Origin: Bifidobacterium miconisargentati
GTDB taxonomy: Bacteria > Actinomycetota > Actinomycetes > Actinomycetales > Bifidobacteriaceae
Assembly: GCF_019331675.1 (NCBI RefSeq)
Contig: NZ_JAHBBJ010000005.1
Coordinates: 1-64,000 of the forward strand
Direction of reading: 5' to 3'
Length of the DNA: 64,000 bases
In this document: positions 44,915-54,884 of the stretch, one piece after another
Numbering within the stretch: position 1 is the stretch's first letter
Layout of the letters: each line of letters starts with the position of its first letter
Position numbers and translations under genes: made by a program
The notes under the pieces: generated by a model
Seen by the model: only the letters and a program-made list of their open reading frames with translations
The model's database searches: none
What the model was told of the DNA's origin: nothing

Positions 44915-45937
44915 CTAAGCCCGGGCGGCCAGGGGAGGGGCGGTTGTTTCGCGCAGCATCAGCGGCGTCGCGGGCTGGCGGAACGCCGGCTCGATGGGCT
45001 CCCCGGCGATGGCGGCCAGCGTCATGCGACCGGCGTCCTGCCCCATCGCGAACGGGTCCTGGTGCAGCGTGGTCAGGCCCGCCGACTGAGCCATCGGCAC
45101 GTCGTCGAACCCGATGATCGAAAGATCCTGCGGCACGCGGCGGCCGTACTGACGCAGACGGTACAGCACCGGCAGGGCCATGTCGTCGTCGCAGAAGCAG
45201 AACGCGGTAACGCCGGGCGTCGCGGTGAGCACGGCGTTGAGCGCCGCATTGGTCTCGCCGGTGTCGCGCGGCACCTCGATGGACCGCACGGAAACGCCCG
45301 GATGCGTGGCGGTGGCGTCCAGAAGTCCCTGCAGGCGCGATTCGGCGCTGTAGCGCATGGTTGTCCGGGATCGGGTGCCGCCCACGTAGGCGATGCTGCG
45401 ATGCCCCAGCGCGATGAGGTGCTCGCTGGCGGCGCGTGTGGCCGCGCGGTCGTCGATGCTCACGGCCGCATCGAAACCCTCGGTGGAGGGGATGTTGATG
45501 CCGATGATCGGCACATGCATGTGCTTGAGACGCTCCACCTCGGCCGGCTCGATGTTGAAGGAGCTCACGATCACCGCGTCGGCGTTGCGGCGCACGGGCA
45601 GATCCTCGAAGAAACTGCGGCGCTCGTCCGCATTGCTCATCGGATACACCACGGTGTCATACCCGGCGGGACGTAGCGTGGAGTCGAGGCCGGCGAAGAT
45701 GTTCGAGTTGAACCAGGTGGTGATGGTCTCGCTGGCCAGCAGCGCCACGCGGAACGATTGGCCGGACTTCAGCGCGGCCGCCGAACGGGAGACGGAGTAG
45801 TCCAGCTTTTCGGCCGCGGCCATCACCTTGTCGCGCGTCTCGGGAAGCACCAGGTCCGGCTTGGCGAAGGTGCGGGACACGGTGGATACGGAGACGCCGG
45901 CCTCCCGCGCCACCGCCTGAATGCTTGCCTTGGTCAT
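44915..45937 (-). CDS. LacI-family regulator (maltodextrin locus, first)
   Basis: A 340-residue repressor with helix-turn-helix IQAVAREAGVSVSTVSRTFAKPDLV and a ligand domain. It shares an identical 16-bp operator with the downstream alpha-glucosidase gene, so it probably controls itself and that enzyme. It is paralogous to the regulator at 61989. Confidence 0.88.
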   Translation of the reverse strand: MTKASIQAVAREAGVSVSTVSRTFAKPDLVLPETRDKVMAAAEKLDYSVSRSAAALKSGQSFRVALLASETITTWFNSNIFAGLDSTLRPAGYDTVVYPMSNADERRSFFEDLPVRRNADAVIVSSFNIEPAEVERLKHMHVPIIGINIPSTEGFDAAVSIDDRAATRAASEHLIALGHRSIAYVGGTRSRTTMRYSAESRLQGLLDATATHPGVSVRSIEVPRDTGETNAALNAVLTATPGVTAFCFCDDDMALPVLYRLRQYGRRVPQDLSIIGFDDVPMAQSAGLTTLHQDPFAMGQDAGRMTLAAIAGEPIEPAFRQPATPLMLRETTAPPLAARA

Positions 45938-45977
45938 CGCCGCCCCGCTTTCGCCGTCATCGGAATCGTCATAGCTG

Positions 45978-45993
45978 TGACAACGATATCATG
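45978..45993. promoter_or_regulatory. Operator upstream of the first LacI gene
   Basis: TGACAACGATATCATG, identical to 44811-44826, 41 bp before the LacI start. Confidence 0.7.
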
Positions 45994-46028
45994 AGCACTG
46001 GTGTGGTGAATAGACATCTTATGTCTGT

Positions 46029-46106
46029 GAATAATAATGCGGCGTACGCAAGAAGATTCCTCCACAAAGGTGAGGGAATCTTCTTGCGTACGCCGCATTA
46101 TTATTC
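46029..46106. terminator. 32-bp perfect inverted repeat hairpin
   Basis: Arms 46029-46060 and 46075-46106 are perfectly complementary over 32 bp, with a 14-nt loop. It lies just beyond the stop of the surface-protein gene (minus strand), so it probably ends that transcript and shields the LacI promoter. Confidence 0.85.
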
Positions 46107-46116
46107 ATTCATTTAC

Positions 46117-49100
46117 TTATTGGTGCGTCCTTTTCCGGATTATTTGCAGTGATACGCCAGTAATTGCGCAAATGCCGGTGACCATGACCGCTGAAAGAAT
46201 TGCTGCGCCAGTGGGCGGCAACTTTGGTCGTTGCGGGGTCTGCGGCTGCTCTGGCTTCTCGGGTTGGTTAGGCTTGTTGGGTTGGTTAGGCTTGTTGGGC
46301 TCCTCTGGTTTCCCTGGGTGGTTCGGTTCTTCGGGCTCCTCCGGCGTATAGGTGTTTTTAAAGGCCAAGGTATCGGCTGTGTCGCCATTCGCGTCCTTTA
46401 TTACATAGGAAGCCTTGAGCTTTCCACTGGTCTTATTCAGAGTGACCGTGACGGTGTAAACCGTATTATCGTAGGTCACCCCGGTGGAGGAGCCGTTTAC
46501 CTCCGTGACCTTGTATGTGAATGTGGCGGTGTTCGTACCATTCAGATCCGATTCGGTATAGTGAATCGGGCCGAATGAGAAATCGCCGTTCGCGGCGTTG
46601 GATACTGTAGTGACGGTCGGTAATGGGGCATCGTTCGGCGTTACGGTCTGGATGACGAAATTGAACTCGCCGGCCTGCAGATCCCTGCCGCTTAGATGTT
46701 TGACTCCTGGAATGGTCAGTTCAGTGTTCGGCTCCGTTGGCGTAGGCGGAGTGGGTGGCGGGGTCTCGCTCTTCGTGTTCTTCACCACAGGTGCACAGAC
46801 AGTTACACCGGCGGCAGCTGTGGAACAGGAGTCAATGTCACTACTGCCTTCGTAATGTTCGCCGTCATCCAAGCTGACCAGCTTTTGCTGGGTGTCCTTT
46901 GAATAGGTGATGGTGCCGTCCGCCGCGATTTTTACTGTGAAGGAAGGCCAATTCGGGGCCGGCGAATCAAAGCCGTCAGCCTGCTTGGTTTCGGTCACGG
47001 TGTATGTTCCTGCCGGTACACCGTTGAGCGTGATTACGCCGTTCTCCGGTGTGATAAGAGTGGAAGTGGTGCCATTGGAAGCGACACTGGCATACGTGTA
47101 TTTGCCGTTGCCCGCGTCGGTGAACGCAAGTGGATTAGTTGCATCGGCGTCAGATGTAATCTTGAACTGCGCTCCGGCAATGCTCTTACCTTCCGCATCC
47201 ACCTTTTTGAACGCAAAATTCTCACCGAATTGCACAATACCGTTCGAGCCGATGCCGGCGCCCCAAGGTGCAGAATTGTCTTCGATGAACAACTTGGCAT
47301 CCGCTCGGGCGAGCTTCACAGCCTCCTCGATGGAGTGCTTAACCGGCACAGCCTTGAGTGCAATATCGGTTTGATTATTGACGATGGTTCCGCCGACCTT
47401 GTCGTTATTAGAGACACTCGCGTTATATCGTGGCGTGACGGAATCGGCTTGGCCCAGCCAATCCGATTTATCGAAGGTAATGCCGCCGTCTCGATACCAG
47501 TCAACGGTTTGATTGCCCAGTGTACGGTTGTAGACAGTGAGGCCGCCGTCTGGATTATTGGCTTGACGTTCGTGATTCAATGAGACAACATCGTCGCCGG
47601 CCTTGGCCGCGGTATTGCCGAGGACTGCGCCGCCGTTTCGCACATAATTGGTAGCCTTGCCGGTAGGGCACAGCCATAGGCCGCCACCCAGTTCGCTCGC
47701 GGCGTTGTTGGTAACCAATGTGTTATTGAGGTATGCGGTATATGGCAGTGCGGTGATGTACACGCCGCCGCCCTGTGCTGCGCCGCTGGTACCGCCGACG
47801 GAGTTGCTGGTGATTTTGCCGGCATTCAATTCGGCGCCTTCGGCCGAAATGTACACGCCTCCGCCAACACCTTGCCAACCAACGTCAGCATGGTTATTGG
47901 TGATGGTGCCGCCATTCATCTCGAAATGTGCGCCATGGTATTCGATCCATTCCTCAAGGGTACTTGACCGAACAACTCGATTTCCGCCGATTCCGTATGT
48001 GCCCATGGAATAGGTGTCAATTACAGCGATTCCGCCACCGTTCTCAGAGGCGTTCCCACTGATGACACCGCCATCCATCGTGAAGGAACCCGCGGCCCAC
48101 ACGCAAATACCGCCTCCATTGGTTGTGGCGATGTTGTTGGTAATGGTGGCTGTTCCAGACATAGTCATAGTTGCAGGACCGGCGGTGTAGGTGGTCTCAG
48201 CGGATTCATATCCGGGCATAATGCCGCTGTTATAATCGCCGATACGTACAGTTGCATCAGAGAAATTATTGCTTATGGTGCCACCGGTAAATGTGAAGGA
48301 AGCCGGTGCTTCGTCAGATTCCTCTCCCAATGCCTTTTCGTTGATTTCCGCGGCGAGTGCGTGAGTCACGTCGATAATGGCGTTGTTGATTCCGGGAGGA
48401 TCGTTACGAGCCGAATCCTTGCCGTACGAGGTCCAGCGCGTTTGAAGGTTTTCCTTAGTGGTGCTCGTATCTACGTTGCTGTTGTTGCTAATGGTGCCGC
48501 CTGTCATGGTCATGGTGGCACCGTGACCGAGACCAATCAAGGCGCCGGCATAGGTTTGTGCCGTATTGGATGTGATTGCCCCGTCATTGACGGTGAGGTT
48601 GGCGTCTGCGCCGTCCAAGGCAATGGCATAATCGAAGCTGCCATTCATAGTAAAGTTACGAATTTGGCCGCCGGTGAGTGTAAGTCCGCCCTCGGCGACG
48701 ATTAGACGGGTGCTGGCATATACGTTATCTTTGCCGTCCAGAACTGCATTGTTGTCCAGTATGAGTGAGCCAGTAGATGATATATGGATGATAGTGCCGT
48801 AATCGCCATCCATGCCAGCGTTTTCATGAATCCAGGTGCGGATATTGGGGTCAGCGGTGATTGTATGCTCCGCTGTGCCGGTAAGCGTAACCGATTTGGT
48901 GATTTCCAGCGTGGAAGTCAGGGTGATGTCATCTTCGAGCTGAATCGTTCCGCCATCGTCGATGGCTTTGCGGAGTGAATCTTCGTCGGTGACGGTTGTA
49001 ATAGCTCCACTAGCATCGTTTTGTGATGGAAGGTGTGGCGGCTGATCGTCGGCAATTGCCGGTGCGGCACCGGCAAAGAGTACTGTTGCTGCGACGATGA

Positions 49101-49164
49101 ATCCGGCTAGCCGTGAAACGATTGATTTCCCGTTGCGCTTAGGGGGGGTTATGTGCTGGTTCAT
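46117..49164 (-). CDS. LPPTG-anchored surface protein with beta-helix, Cna-B and pilin-type domains
   Basis: A 1015-residue putative adhesin. Signal peptide (about 18-39, ending in IADD); a right-handed beta-helix of TGGTISNN-type rungs (about 50-560); a Cna-B/SpaA-like domain (FKKVDAEGKSIAGAQFKI to VTETKQADGF); a Spy0128/FctA-like isopeptide domain (LTIPGVKHLSGRDLQAGEFNF to TLAFKNTY); a Pro/Asn/Lys-rich wall region with NKPNQP repeats; sortase signal LPPTG at 982, a hydrophobic helix and a basic tail. No sortase gene is adjacent. It is AT-richer than the starch genes around it, suggesting insertion. Start ATG 49164 follows AGGAGAG. Confidence 0.87.
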   Translation of the reverse strand: MNQHITPPKRNGKSIVSRLAGFIVAATVLFAGAAPAIADDQPPHLPSQNDASGAITTVTDEDSLRKAIDDGGTIQLEDDITLTSTLEITKSVTLTGTAEHTITADPNIRTWIHENAGMDGDYGTIIHISSTGSLILDNNAVLDGKDNVYASTRLIVAEGGLTLTGGQIRNFTMNGSFDYAIALDGADANLTVNDGAITSNTAQTYAGALIGLGHGATMTMTGGTISNNSNVDTSTTKENLQTRWTSYGKDSARNDPPGINNAIIDVTHALAAEINEKALGEESDEAPASFTFTGGTISNNFSDATVRIGDYNSGIMPGYESAETTYTAGPATMTMSGTATITNNIATTNGGGICVWAAGSFTMDGGVISGNASENGGGIAVIDTYSMGTYGIGGNRVVRSSTLEEWIEYHGAHFEMNGGTITNNHADVGWQGVGGGVYISAEGAELNAGKITSNSVGGTSGAAQGGGVYITALPYTAYLNNTLVTNNAASELGGGLWLCPTGKATNYVRNGGAVLGNTAAKAGDDVVSLNHERQANNPDGGLTVYNRTLGNQTVDWYRDGGITFDKSDWLGQADSVTPRYNASVSNNDKVGGTIVNNQTDIALKAVPVKHSIEEAVKLARADAKLFIEDNSAPWGAGIGSNGIVQFGENFAFKKVDAEGKSIAGAQFKITSDADATNPLAFTDAGNGKYTYASVASNGTTSTLITPENGVITLNGVPAGTYTVTETKQADGFDSPAPNWPSFTVKIAADGTITYSKDTQQKLVSLDDGEHYEGSSDIDSCSTAAAGVTVCAPVVKNTKSETPPPTPPTPTEPNTELTIPGVKHLSGRDLQAGEFNFVIQTVTPNDAPLPTVTTVSNAANGDFSFGPIHYTESDLNGTNTATFTYKVTEVNGSSTGVTYDNTVYTVTVTLNKTSGKLKASYVIKDANGDTADTLAFKNTYTPEEPEEPNHPGKPEEPNKPNQPNKPNQPEKPEQPQTPQRPKLPPTGAAILSAVMVTGICAITGVSLQIIRKRTHQ

Positions 49165-49274
49165 CTTTCTCTCCTGTGTAATGACTGTTGTTTGCACTGC
49201 TAAGGGGTACATGAACGGCGCATGACTGCTATCACGTAATGAATGAAGCAACCATGCGCCGTGAAGAGGCGCGA

Positions 49275-51479
49275 CTACCAGCGCTTGCGCTGCATCACCG
49301 CGGACAGCGAGAGGACGCGCGGCAGCGAGAACACCTCGTCAGTGTGCACCACATGGCCGTCGCCGTCGGCCAGTGGCACGCGCCAGTTCGAGTACTCGTA
49401 CGAGGTGCCGGGCTGGTTCTGCGAGCGGGTCTCGCCCACACCGTCCACCAGCGCCGCCTGCAGCAGCAGCGACGGCGTATCGGTGAGCATCGCATGCATC
49501 GCCTCCACGATCTCCTGGATATGGTCTTCCACATCCGCGGCCACCGAAGCCGTAATATAGCCGTTTTCCACCAGACGGTTCATCATGGCCGTGCGCTCGG
49601 CCATCGCCGAGGCCGCGAATGCCTCCACCGGCTCGCTGAGCAGATGCAGCTCCTCGCGCAGCTTGACGTACTCGAAGTTCAGATAGCCGGCGGTCGGCGG
49701 CAGGTCGTGCGTGGTCACCGAGGCCAGCGCCTGCTTGCGGTATTCGCCCGGCTCCTTGTACGGATCGCCCGCATTCGGTGAATCGTCCACGCGCGAGAAC
49801 CATTCCACATCGGTGCCGAGCACGCCGTGATCGGCCAGGATGCGGCGCACGTAATCGGGCACGGTGCCCAGATCCTCGCCGATGACCATGCCGCCCACGC
49901 GCGTGGCCTCGATGGCCAGCACGCCGAGCATCGCCTCGTGGTTGTACATCACGTACGCGCCGTTCCTGGCGCCAAGGCCCTGCGGGATCCACCACAGGCG
50001 GAACAGGCCGAGCACATGGTCGATGCGCACGGCACCCGCATGCTCGTACATCGAATGCACCATCTCACGGTAGACCTGGTAGCCGGTGGCCTCCAGATAG
50101 CGCGGATTGAACGGGGGCTGGCCCCAATCCTGGCCCTGCTGGTTGTAGAAGTCCGGCGGGCAGCCCACCGTCACCGAGCCGGTGGCGAAACGCTCCGGGT
50201 TGGCCCAGGCGTCCGCGCCGAGGCCATGCACGCCCACGGCCATGTCCTGCATGAGGCCCAGCGCCATGCCGCTTTCCGTGGCCGCCTGCTGCGCGGCGGT
50301 CACCTGCTCGGCCGCGATCCACTGCAGCCAGCGGTTGAACTCAAACAGGTCGTGGTGCTCCTCCACCAGCTGCTGGACGGCCGGGTCGTCGATGCGCTTC
50401 TCGAAGAACCAGCGGTTCTCGCCCCACGGCGCGCCCCACACCTCGAAGCACAGGCACCACGTGGCAAAGGAGTCGAGATCCGGGCCGGCGGTGGCCTTGA
50501 AATGCTCGAATTCCAACTCGCGCTTGGCGTTGCGACCCGCGTCGAAGATGAGACGCAGCGCCGGCCGCTTGGCGGACCACGCCGCGTTGATATCCATTGG
50601 GGTCGCCTCGTCGTTGCGCGCGGCCACCGAGGCATGCAGCTCGTCAACCTTCGCCTTGACGTCGGCCGGCAGCGTCTCGTACTCGGGGATGTCCTGCGGG
50701 CGGATGTACGTCACGTTGAGGAATCGACGCGATTCCGGCAGATACGGCGAAGGCTCGAGTGGCGGAATCGGCGCGCCGGCATGGATCGGGTTGATGAGCA
50801 TGAAGTCCGCGCCGGATTCGTGCGCGGCGTCGACGAGCAGACGCTTGAGGTCGCCGTAGTCGCCCACGCCCCACGAATCATGGGAACGCACGGAGTACAT
50901 CTGCGTCATCCAGCCCCAGCGCTGCTGCTCGGCCACCTTGGACGGCACGGGGATGCGGGCCGGTGCGGCGATGATGGTGGCGTGACCCTCGCGCCCGTCC
51001 GCCTGCACGTCGAGCGCGTGGTATCCCATCGGCAGGTCGTTGGCGAGACTCAGAATCGGGTGGCCGGAATTCAGGTCGGGCAGCACGGTCGCGCCGTCGT
51101 ACGGTTCGCCGCTCTCCAAGGTCACGGTCGCGGTGACGTCCGCGTCCGCCGGGCAGTTCAGCGCGATGGTGGTGGTCTGTCCGACGTAGGCGACGACGGT
51201 CGGGGCCAGCAAACGTTTGCTGTTTGCTTCCTCCAGCTGCTCCATGGACTGGTCGATGGCCTCCGGGGTCGAGGCGTCCACATCCAGCGCCTTCAACACC
51301 GCCACCAGCGCGTCGTCGCTGATTTCGGTGTAGGTGCCGAGCTGGTCGATGAACGAGGTAGCCAGTCCGCAGGCCTTGGCAAGCCTGATGAGCGGTCGGG
51401 CCAGACGCTGCGCGCTTTCGGTGCGTTGGACGGTGCCGGTATCGGTGGTTGCTGCTTCATGAGTGCGCGCGTCAGTCAT
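49275..51479 (-). CDS. malQ: 4-alpha-glucanotransferase (amylomaltase, GH77)
   Basis: Transfers alpha-1,4-glucan segments between maltodextrins in the cytoplasm; 734 residues. GH77 landmarks: WGVGDYGDLKRL, nucleophile region AVRIDHVLGLFRLWWIP, acid/base in MVIGEDLGTVPDYV, and TTHDLPPTAGY. An N-terminal ~170-residue beta domain is typical of actinobacterial MalQ. AAAGGAG before ATG 51479. The upstream motif TGACAACGATTGCAATACG (about 51607-51625) combines features of both operator types of the locus. Confidence 0.93.
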   Translation of the reverse strand: MTDARTHEAATTDTGTVQRTESAQRLARPLIRLAKACGLATSFIDQLGTYTEISDDALVAVLKALDVDASTPEAIDQSMEQLEEANSKRLLAPTVVAYVGQTTTIALNCPADADVTATVTLESGEPYDGATVLPDLNSGHPILSLANDLPMGYHALDVQADGREGHATIIAAPARIPVPSKVAEQQRWGWMTQMYSVRSHDSWGVGDYGDLKRLLVDAAHESGADFMLINPIHAGAPIPPLEPSPYLPESRRFLNVTYIRPQDIPEYETLPADVKAKVDELHASVAARNDEATPMDINAAWSAKRPALRLIFDAGRNAKRELEFEHFKATAGPDLDSFATWCLCFEVWGAPWGENRWFFEKRIDDPAVQQLVEEHHDLFEFNRWLQWIAAEQVTAAQQAATESGMALGLMQDMAVGVHGLGADAWANPERFATGSVTVGCPPDFYNQQGQDWGQPPFNPRYLEATGYQVYREMVHSMYEHAGAVRIDHVLGLFRLWWIPQGLGARNGAYVMYNHEAMLGVLAIEATRVGGMVIGEDLGTVPDYVRRILADHGVLGTDVEWFSRVDDSPNAGDPYKEPGEYRKQALASVTTHDLPPTAGYLNFEYVKLREELHLLSEPVEAFAASAMAERTAMMNRLVENGYITASVAADVEDHIQEIVEAMHAMLTDTPSLLLQAALVDGVGETRSQNQPGTSYEYSNWRVPLADGDGHVVHTDEVFSLPRVLSLSAVMQRKRW

Positions 51480-51606
51480 GTGGACTCCTTTGTTGGCTGA
51501 AGGTTGCTGTTCGTTTGCATTGCTGTTCGAATGCCGCTCTTCGCTGAGGTTTCGGTAATCTGACAGACCAATGTGCTTGCTGTGCTGCCTTCAACGGTAA
51601 CTCATT

Positions 51607-51625
51607 TTGACAACGATTGCAATAC
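51607..51625. promoter_or_regulatory. Candidate operator upstream of malQ
   Basis: Contains TGACAACGAT, as at 44811, directly followed by TGCAATACG, resembling the TGCnAACGT sites of the malE and amylopullulanase regions. Confidence 0.45.
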
Positions 51626-51658
51626 GTCGGTGCGTTGGGGATGAACGCCTCGGCATCG

Positions 51659-53362
51659 TCACCCGATCACCGCGAATGATTGCGGGGGAAGGGTGAGCAG
51701 TCCGCCGTCAATGGACGGCTCGCCCAGCCCCAGCAGCACGGATGCGTCGCCTGCCAGCTCTCCGGACGGCATTGCGACCTGCGCGTCCGCACGGCTGGGG
51801 TTCATCGCGATGAACAGGATCCGGGCGGGCTCGCCATGCGCTGCGCCGTCGGTGCCGTCGGCACCATCGCCGTTCGGACGGCGCAGATACGCGAACGCGC
51901 GCCCCTCGGCCGGCGCGGCGACCACATCGAATCCGGCGTCCGCATCCAGCGCCGGCTGCACGGCCCGCAGCGTCAGCACCGAACGCACCCAGTGCAGCAG
52001 CGAATCGGCGCGCGCCTCCTCGCCCGAAACGGTCGGCGCATCCGGTGACGGGTCGACCGGCAGGTACAGCTCATCGGCATCCGCCGTGGAGAACCCGAGG
52101 TTCGCCGCACCGGCCTCCCACTGCATCGGCGTGCGGCTGCCGGTGCGCGTGTAGCCGCCCTCCTTGGTGGGCAGCGGACGGTAGCGCATGCCGATCTCGT
52201 CGCCGTAGTAGAGGAACGGGCAGCCCGGCATGGTCATGAGCATGCCGTACGCCACTTTGCGTTCGCGTTCGGTCAGGCGCTGGCCTGTGCGCAGGGTGTC
52301 GTGATTGCAGGTGATGAGGTCGAACAGGCCTCCCGCACGTTCGGCGTCGCGCAGCTGCGGCAGGTACTGGTCGAGGAACGGCGCGATGGAGGTGTCCGAG
52401 TCGGCGTTGAAGTAGCTGGCGTCACCCTTGTGCGTGAGCGGCGTATCCGTGTTGCGCAGCAGCATGTTGTAGCCGTTCGGGTTGCCGTCCCAGCGCCAGT
52501 CGAGGTAGAAGTCCATGTCGAACCCGGCCTGCATCGACTCGTACGGCCGCCCCCATTCGGAGACGAACGCGGCCTCGGGGAATTCGGGGCGGATTTTCGA
52601 GAACAGGTACTGCCAGGTGCGGATGGTGAAGGGCTTGCCCCCGTCGTCGTGCTTGACCAGGCTGTCCGCCATGTCCACGCGGAAACCGTCCGCCCCGCGC
52701 GAGAGCCAGAAGCGCATCACATCCAGCAGCGCCTCGCAGGTGGCGAGGGCGTCCGGGCCGAGCGCCGGCTTCTGCCAGGCGTGCTTCGGGTGCGCGAAGC
52801 CGTAGTTGAGCGCCGGCTGGCACTTGAAGAAATTGAGGATATAGGTGCCGTCACGCCCGGCCTCGCCGCCGATGAACGGCAGTCCGTCGCCGCCGGAGAT
52901 CCAGCAGTCGGTCCAGATGTACCGTTCGGAGACGTTCTCCCCGTCCGTGATGCGGTCGGCGGGGGCGGCCTGGCCCGAGGCACGGAACCAGGCGTGCTCC
53001 TCGCTGGTGTGGCCGGGCACCAGGTCGAGCAGCACGTGCATGCCGCGTTCGTGGGCCGCCTCGAACAGGGCGACGAGGTCGTCGTTGGTGCCGTAGCGCG
53101 CGGCCACGCGGGTGTAGTCGCACACGTCGTAGCCGGCGTCCTTGAAGGGGGAGTCGTAGCACGGGTTGATCCACAGCGCGTTGCATCCGAGCCCGGCTAT
53201 GTAGTCCAGCTTGCCGGTGATGCCGGGGATGTCGCCGATGCCATCGCCGTTGGAATCAGCGAAGCTCTGCGGATAAATCTCGTAGAACCGTGCCCCCGAA
53301 AGCCAGTCCGGTCGTGCGAAGGTACGGGGGGATTCCTGGGCGTGTCGTGCGTGGTCGGTCAT
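51659..53362 (-). CDS. GH13 family alpha-glucan-acting enzyme
   Basis: A 567-residue cytoplasmic GH13 protein. Catalytic positions: Asp230 (GFRVDMADSL), Glu269 (AAFVSEWGRP) and the CNHD motif. Region I reads LVPGHTS rather than the more usual PNHTS. The substrate is probably a maltodextrin; hydrolase versus transglucosylase cannot be decided. It is divergent from malE, with a shared regulatory region. Start ATG 53362 is preceded by AAGGAG. Confidence 0.85.
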   Translation of the reverse strand: MTDHARHAQESPRTFARPDWLSGARFYEIYPQSFADSNGDGIGDIPGITGKLDYIAGLGCNALWINPCYDSPFKDAGYDVCDYTRVAARYGTNDDLVALFEAAHERGMHVLLDLVPGHTSEEHAWFRASGQAAPADRITDGENVSERYIWTDCWISGGDGLPFIGGEAGRDGTYILNFFKCQPALNYGFAHPKHAWQKPALGPDALATCEALLDVMRFWLSRGADGFRVDMADSLVKHDDGGKPFTIRTWQYLFSKIRPEFPEAAFVSEWGRPYESMQAGFDMDFYLDWRWDGNPNGYNMLLRNTDTPLTHKGDASYFNADSDTSIAPFLDQYLPQLRDAERAGGLFDLITCNHDTLRTGQRLTERERKVAYGMLMTMPGCPFLYYGDEIGMRYRPLPTKEGGYTRTGSRTPMQWEAGAANLGFSTADADELYLPVDPSPDAPTVSGEEARADSLLHWVRSVLTLRAVQPALDADAGFDVVAAPAEGRAFAYLRRPNGDGADGTDGAAHGEPARILFIAMNPSRADAQVAMPSGELAGDASVLLGLGEPSIDGGLLTLPPQSFAVIG

Positions 53363-53411
53363 TGAAACTCCTTTGTTTGCGCGGGTTCCCGGGCATTGCC
53401 TATCGATTGCA

Positions 53412-53448
53412 ATAATAGTCGCTCGGCACGAATTGCCAACGTATGCAA
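53412..53448 (-). promoter_or_regulatory. Promoter with overlapping operator for the GH13 gene
   Basis: On the minus strand TTGGCA (complement of 53434-53439) and TATTAT (53412-53417) are 16 bp apart. The dyad TTGCCAACGTATGCAA (53433-53448) covers the -35 box. Confidence 0.65.
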
Positions 53449-53524
53449 AACCGTGGTACACTTACAGCCAACGATGTTCCGCAGCGTTGCAAACACGAAA
53501 CATTTCTAGGCAAAACCAAGAAGA

Positions 53525-53539
53525 TGCAAGCGTATGCAA
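53525..53539. promoter_or_regulatory. LacI-type operator upstream of malE
   Basis: TGCAAGCGTATGCAA resembles the sites at 53433, 63111 and 63181 (consensus TGCnAnCGTnnGCn). Confidence 0.55.
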
Positions 53540-53630
53540 CACGATATCCAGTGATGGATTGAGAACGTGTGCATCGAATCAAGAACTTTGGACGTAACCG
53601 GCCAAGAACAGAGAAAGAAAGGGCCGATCA

Positions 53631-54884
53631 ATGAAGATCAACTGGAAGAAGGCTCTCGGCCTCACCGCCGCCGTGGCCATGCTCATGCCGCTCGCCGCTT
53701 GCGGCGGCTCCGACTCCGGCAACGGTGGCTCCTCCACCGCCGGCACCGAGGACGTCACCCTGAGCGTCTGGGCCCCGCAGGAGGATCAGGCCAAGGGCGA
53801 TGACGGCTCCGAGGCCTGGCTCACCCAGGTCGAGGCCAACTTCGAGAAGGATCACCCGGAGTACAAGATCACGTGGAAGAACGACGTGGTCTCCGAGGGC
53901 GACGCCTCCACCAAGGTCCAGACCGACCCGACCGCCGCCGCCGACGTCTACATGTTCGCCTCCGATCAGCTCGGCGCCCTCATGAAGGTCCAGGGCATCG
54001 GCGAGCTCGGCACCGACGCCGTCAAGCAGCTCAAGGAGCAGAACGGCGATCTGGAAGTCGCCTCCATGACCGGTACCGACGGCAAGTACTACGGCGTGCC
54101 CTACACGGACAACACCTGGTTCATGTACTACGACAAGTCCGCCTTCTCCGACGAGGACATCAAGAGCCTCGACACCATGATCTCCAAGGCCGCCGTCTCC
54201 TTCCCGCTCAACGATTCCTGGTACATCGGCGGCTTCTATGACGGCCTGCAGCTCTTCGGCGAGAATGGCACCGACGAAAGCGCCGGCATGGTCTTCCCGA
54301 AGGACGCCGGCGACATCTCCAAGTACCTGGTCGACCTCGCCGCCAACCCGAACTTCCACAACAGCTCCGATAACTCCGGCCTGTCCGAGATGACCGAAGG
54401 CACCGTCAAGGCCTTCTTCTCCGGCTCCTGGTCCGCTTCGGACATCAAGAAGGCCCTCGGCGACAACTTCGGCGCCGCCCAGCTGCCGACCTTCACCGTG
54501 AACGGCCAGACCAAGCAGATGAAGTCCTTCGCCGCCACCAAGGCCGCCGCCTACAACCCGAACGCCAAGAACCCGAAGGCCGCCGCCCAGTTCGCCGCCT
54601 ACCTCGGCTCCACCGAGTCCCAGAAGCTGCACTACGAGCTGCGCAACATCATCCCGACCGACAAGTCCCTGTCCAGCCTGACCACCGATGACCCGGTCGC
54701 CATCGCCCAGACCAACACCATGGCCAACACCGCCATCCTGCAGTCCGGCCTGGCCGGTATGGGCTCCTGGTGGGATCCGGCCAAGGCCTTCGGCGACGCC
54801 ATCCTGAACAAGGAAGTCACCTCCGACAACGCCCAGGCCAAGACCGACGAGTGGGTCAAGCAGGTCGGCAAGTACGCCGAGTGA
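53631..54884 (+). CDS. malE: Maltose/maltodextrin-binding lipoprotein
   Basis: A 417-residue family-1 solute-binding protein with lipobox ending at Cys24 (PLAAC). Together with MalF and MalG it imports maltodextrins; no ATPase is encoded nearby, so a shared MsiK-type ATPase is likely. The start is the ATG following AAAGGG. Confidence 0.9.
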   Translation: MKINWKKALGLTAAVAMLMPLAACGGSDSGNGGSSTAGTEDVTLSVWAPQEDQAKGDDGSEAWLTQVEANFEKDHPEYKITWKNDVVSEGDASTKVQTDPTAAADVYMFASDQLGALMKVQGIGELGTDAVKQLKEQNGDLEVASMTGTDGKYYGVPYTDNTWFMYYDKSAFSDEDIKSLDTMISKAAVSFPLNDSWYIGGFYDGLQLFGENGTDESAGMVFPKDAGDISKYLVDLAANPNFHNSSDNSGLSEMTEGTVKAFFSGSWSASDIKKALGDNFGAAQLPTFTVNGQTKQMKSFAATKAAAYNPNAKNPKAAAQFAAYLGSTESQKLHYELRNIIPTDKSLSSLTTDDPVAIAQTNTMANTAILQSGLAGMGSWWDPAKAFGDAILNKEVTSDNAQAKTDEWVKQVGKYAE

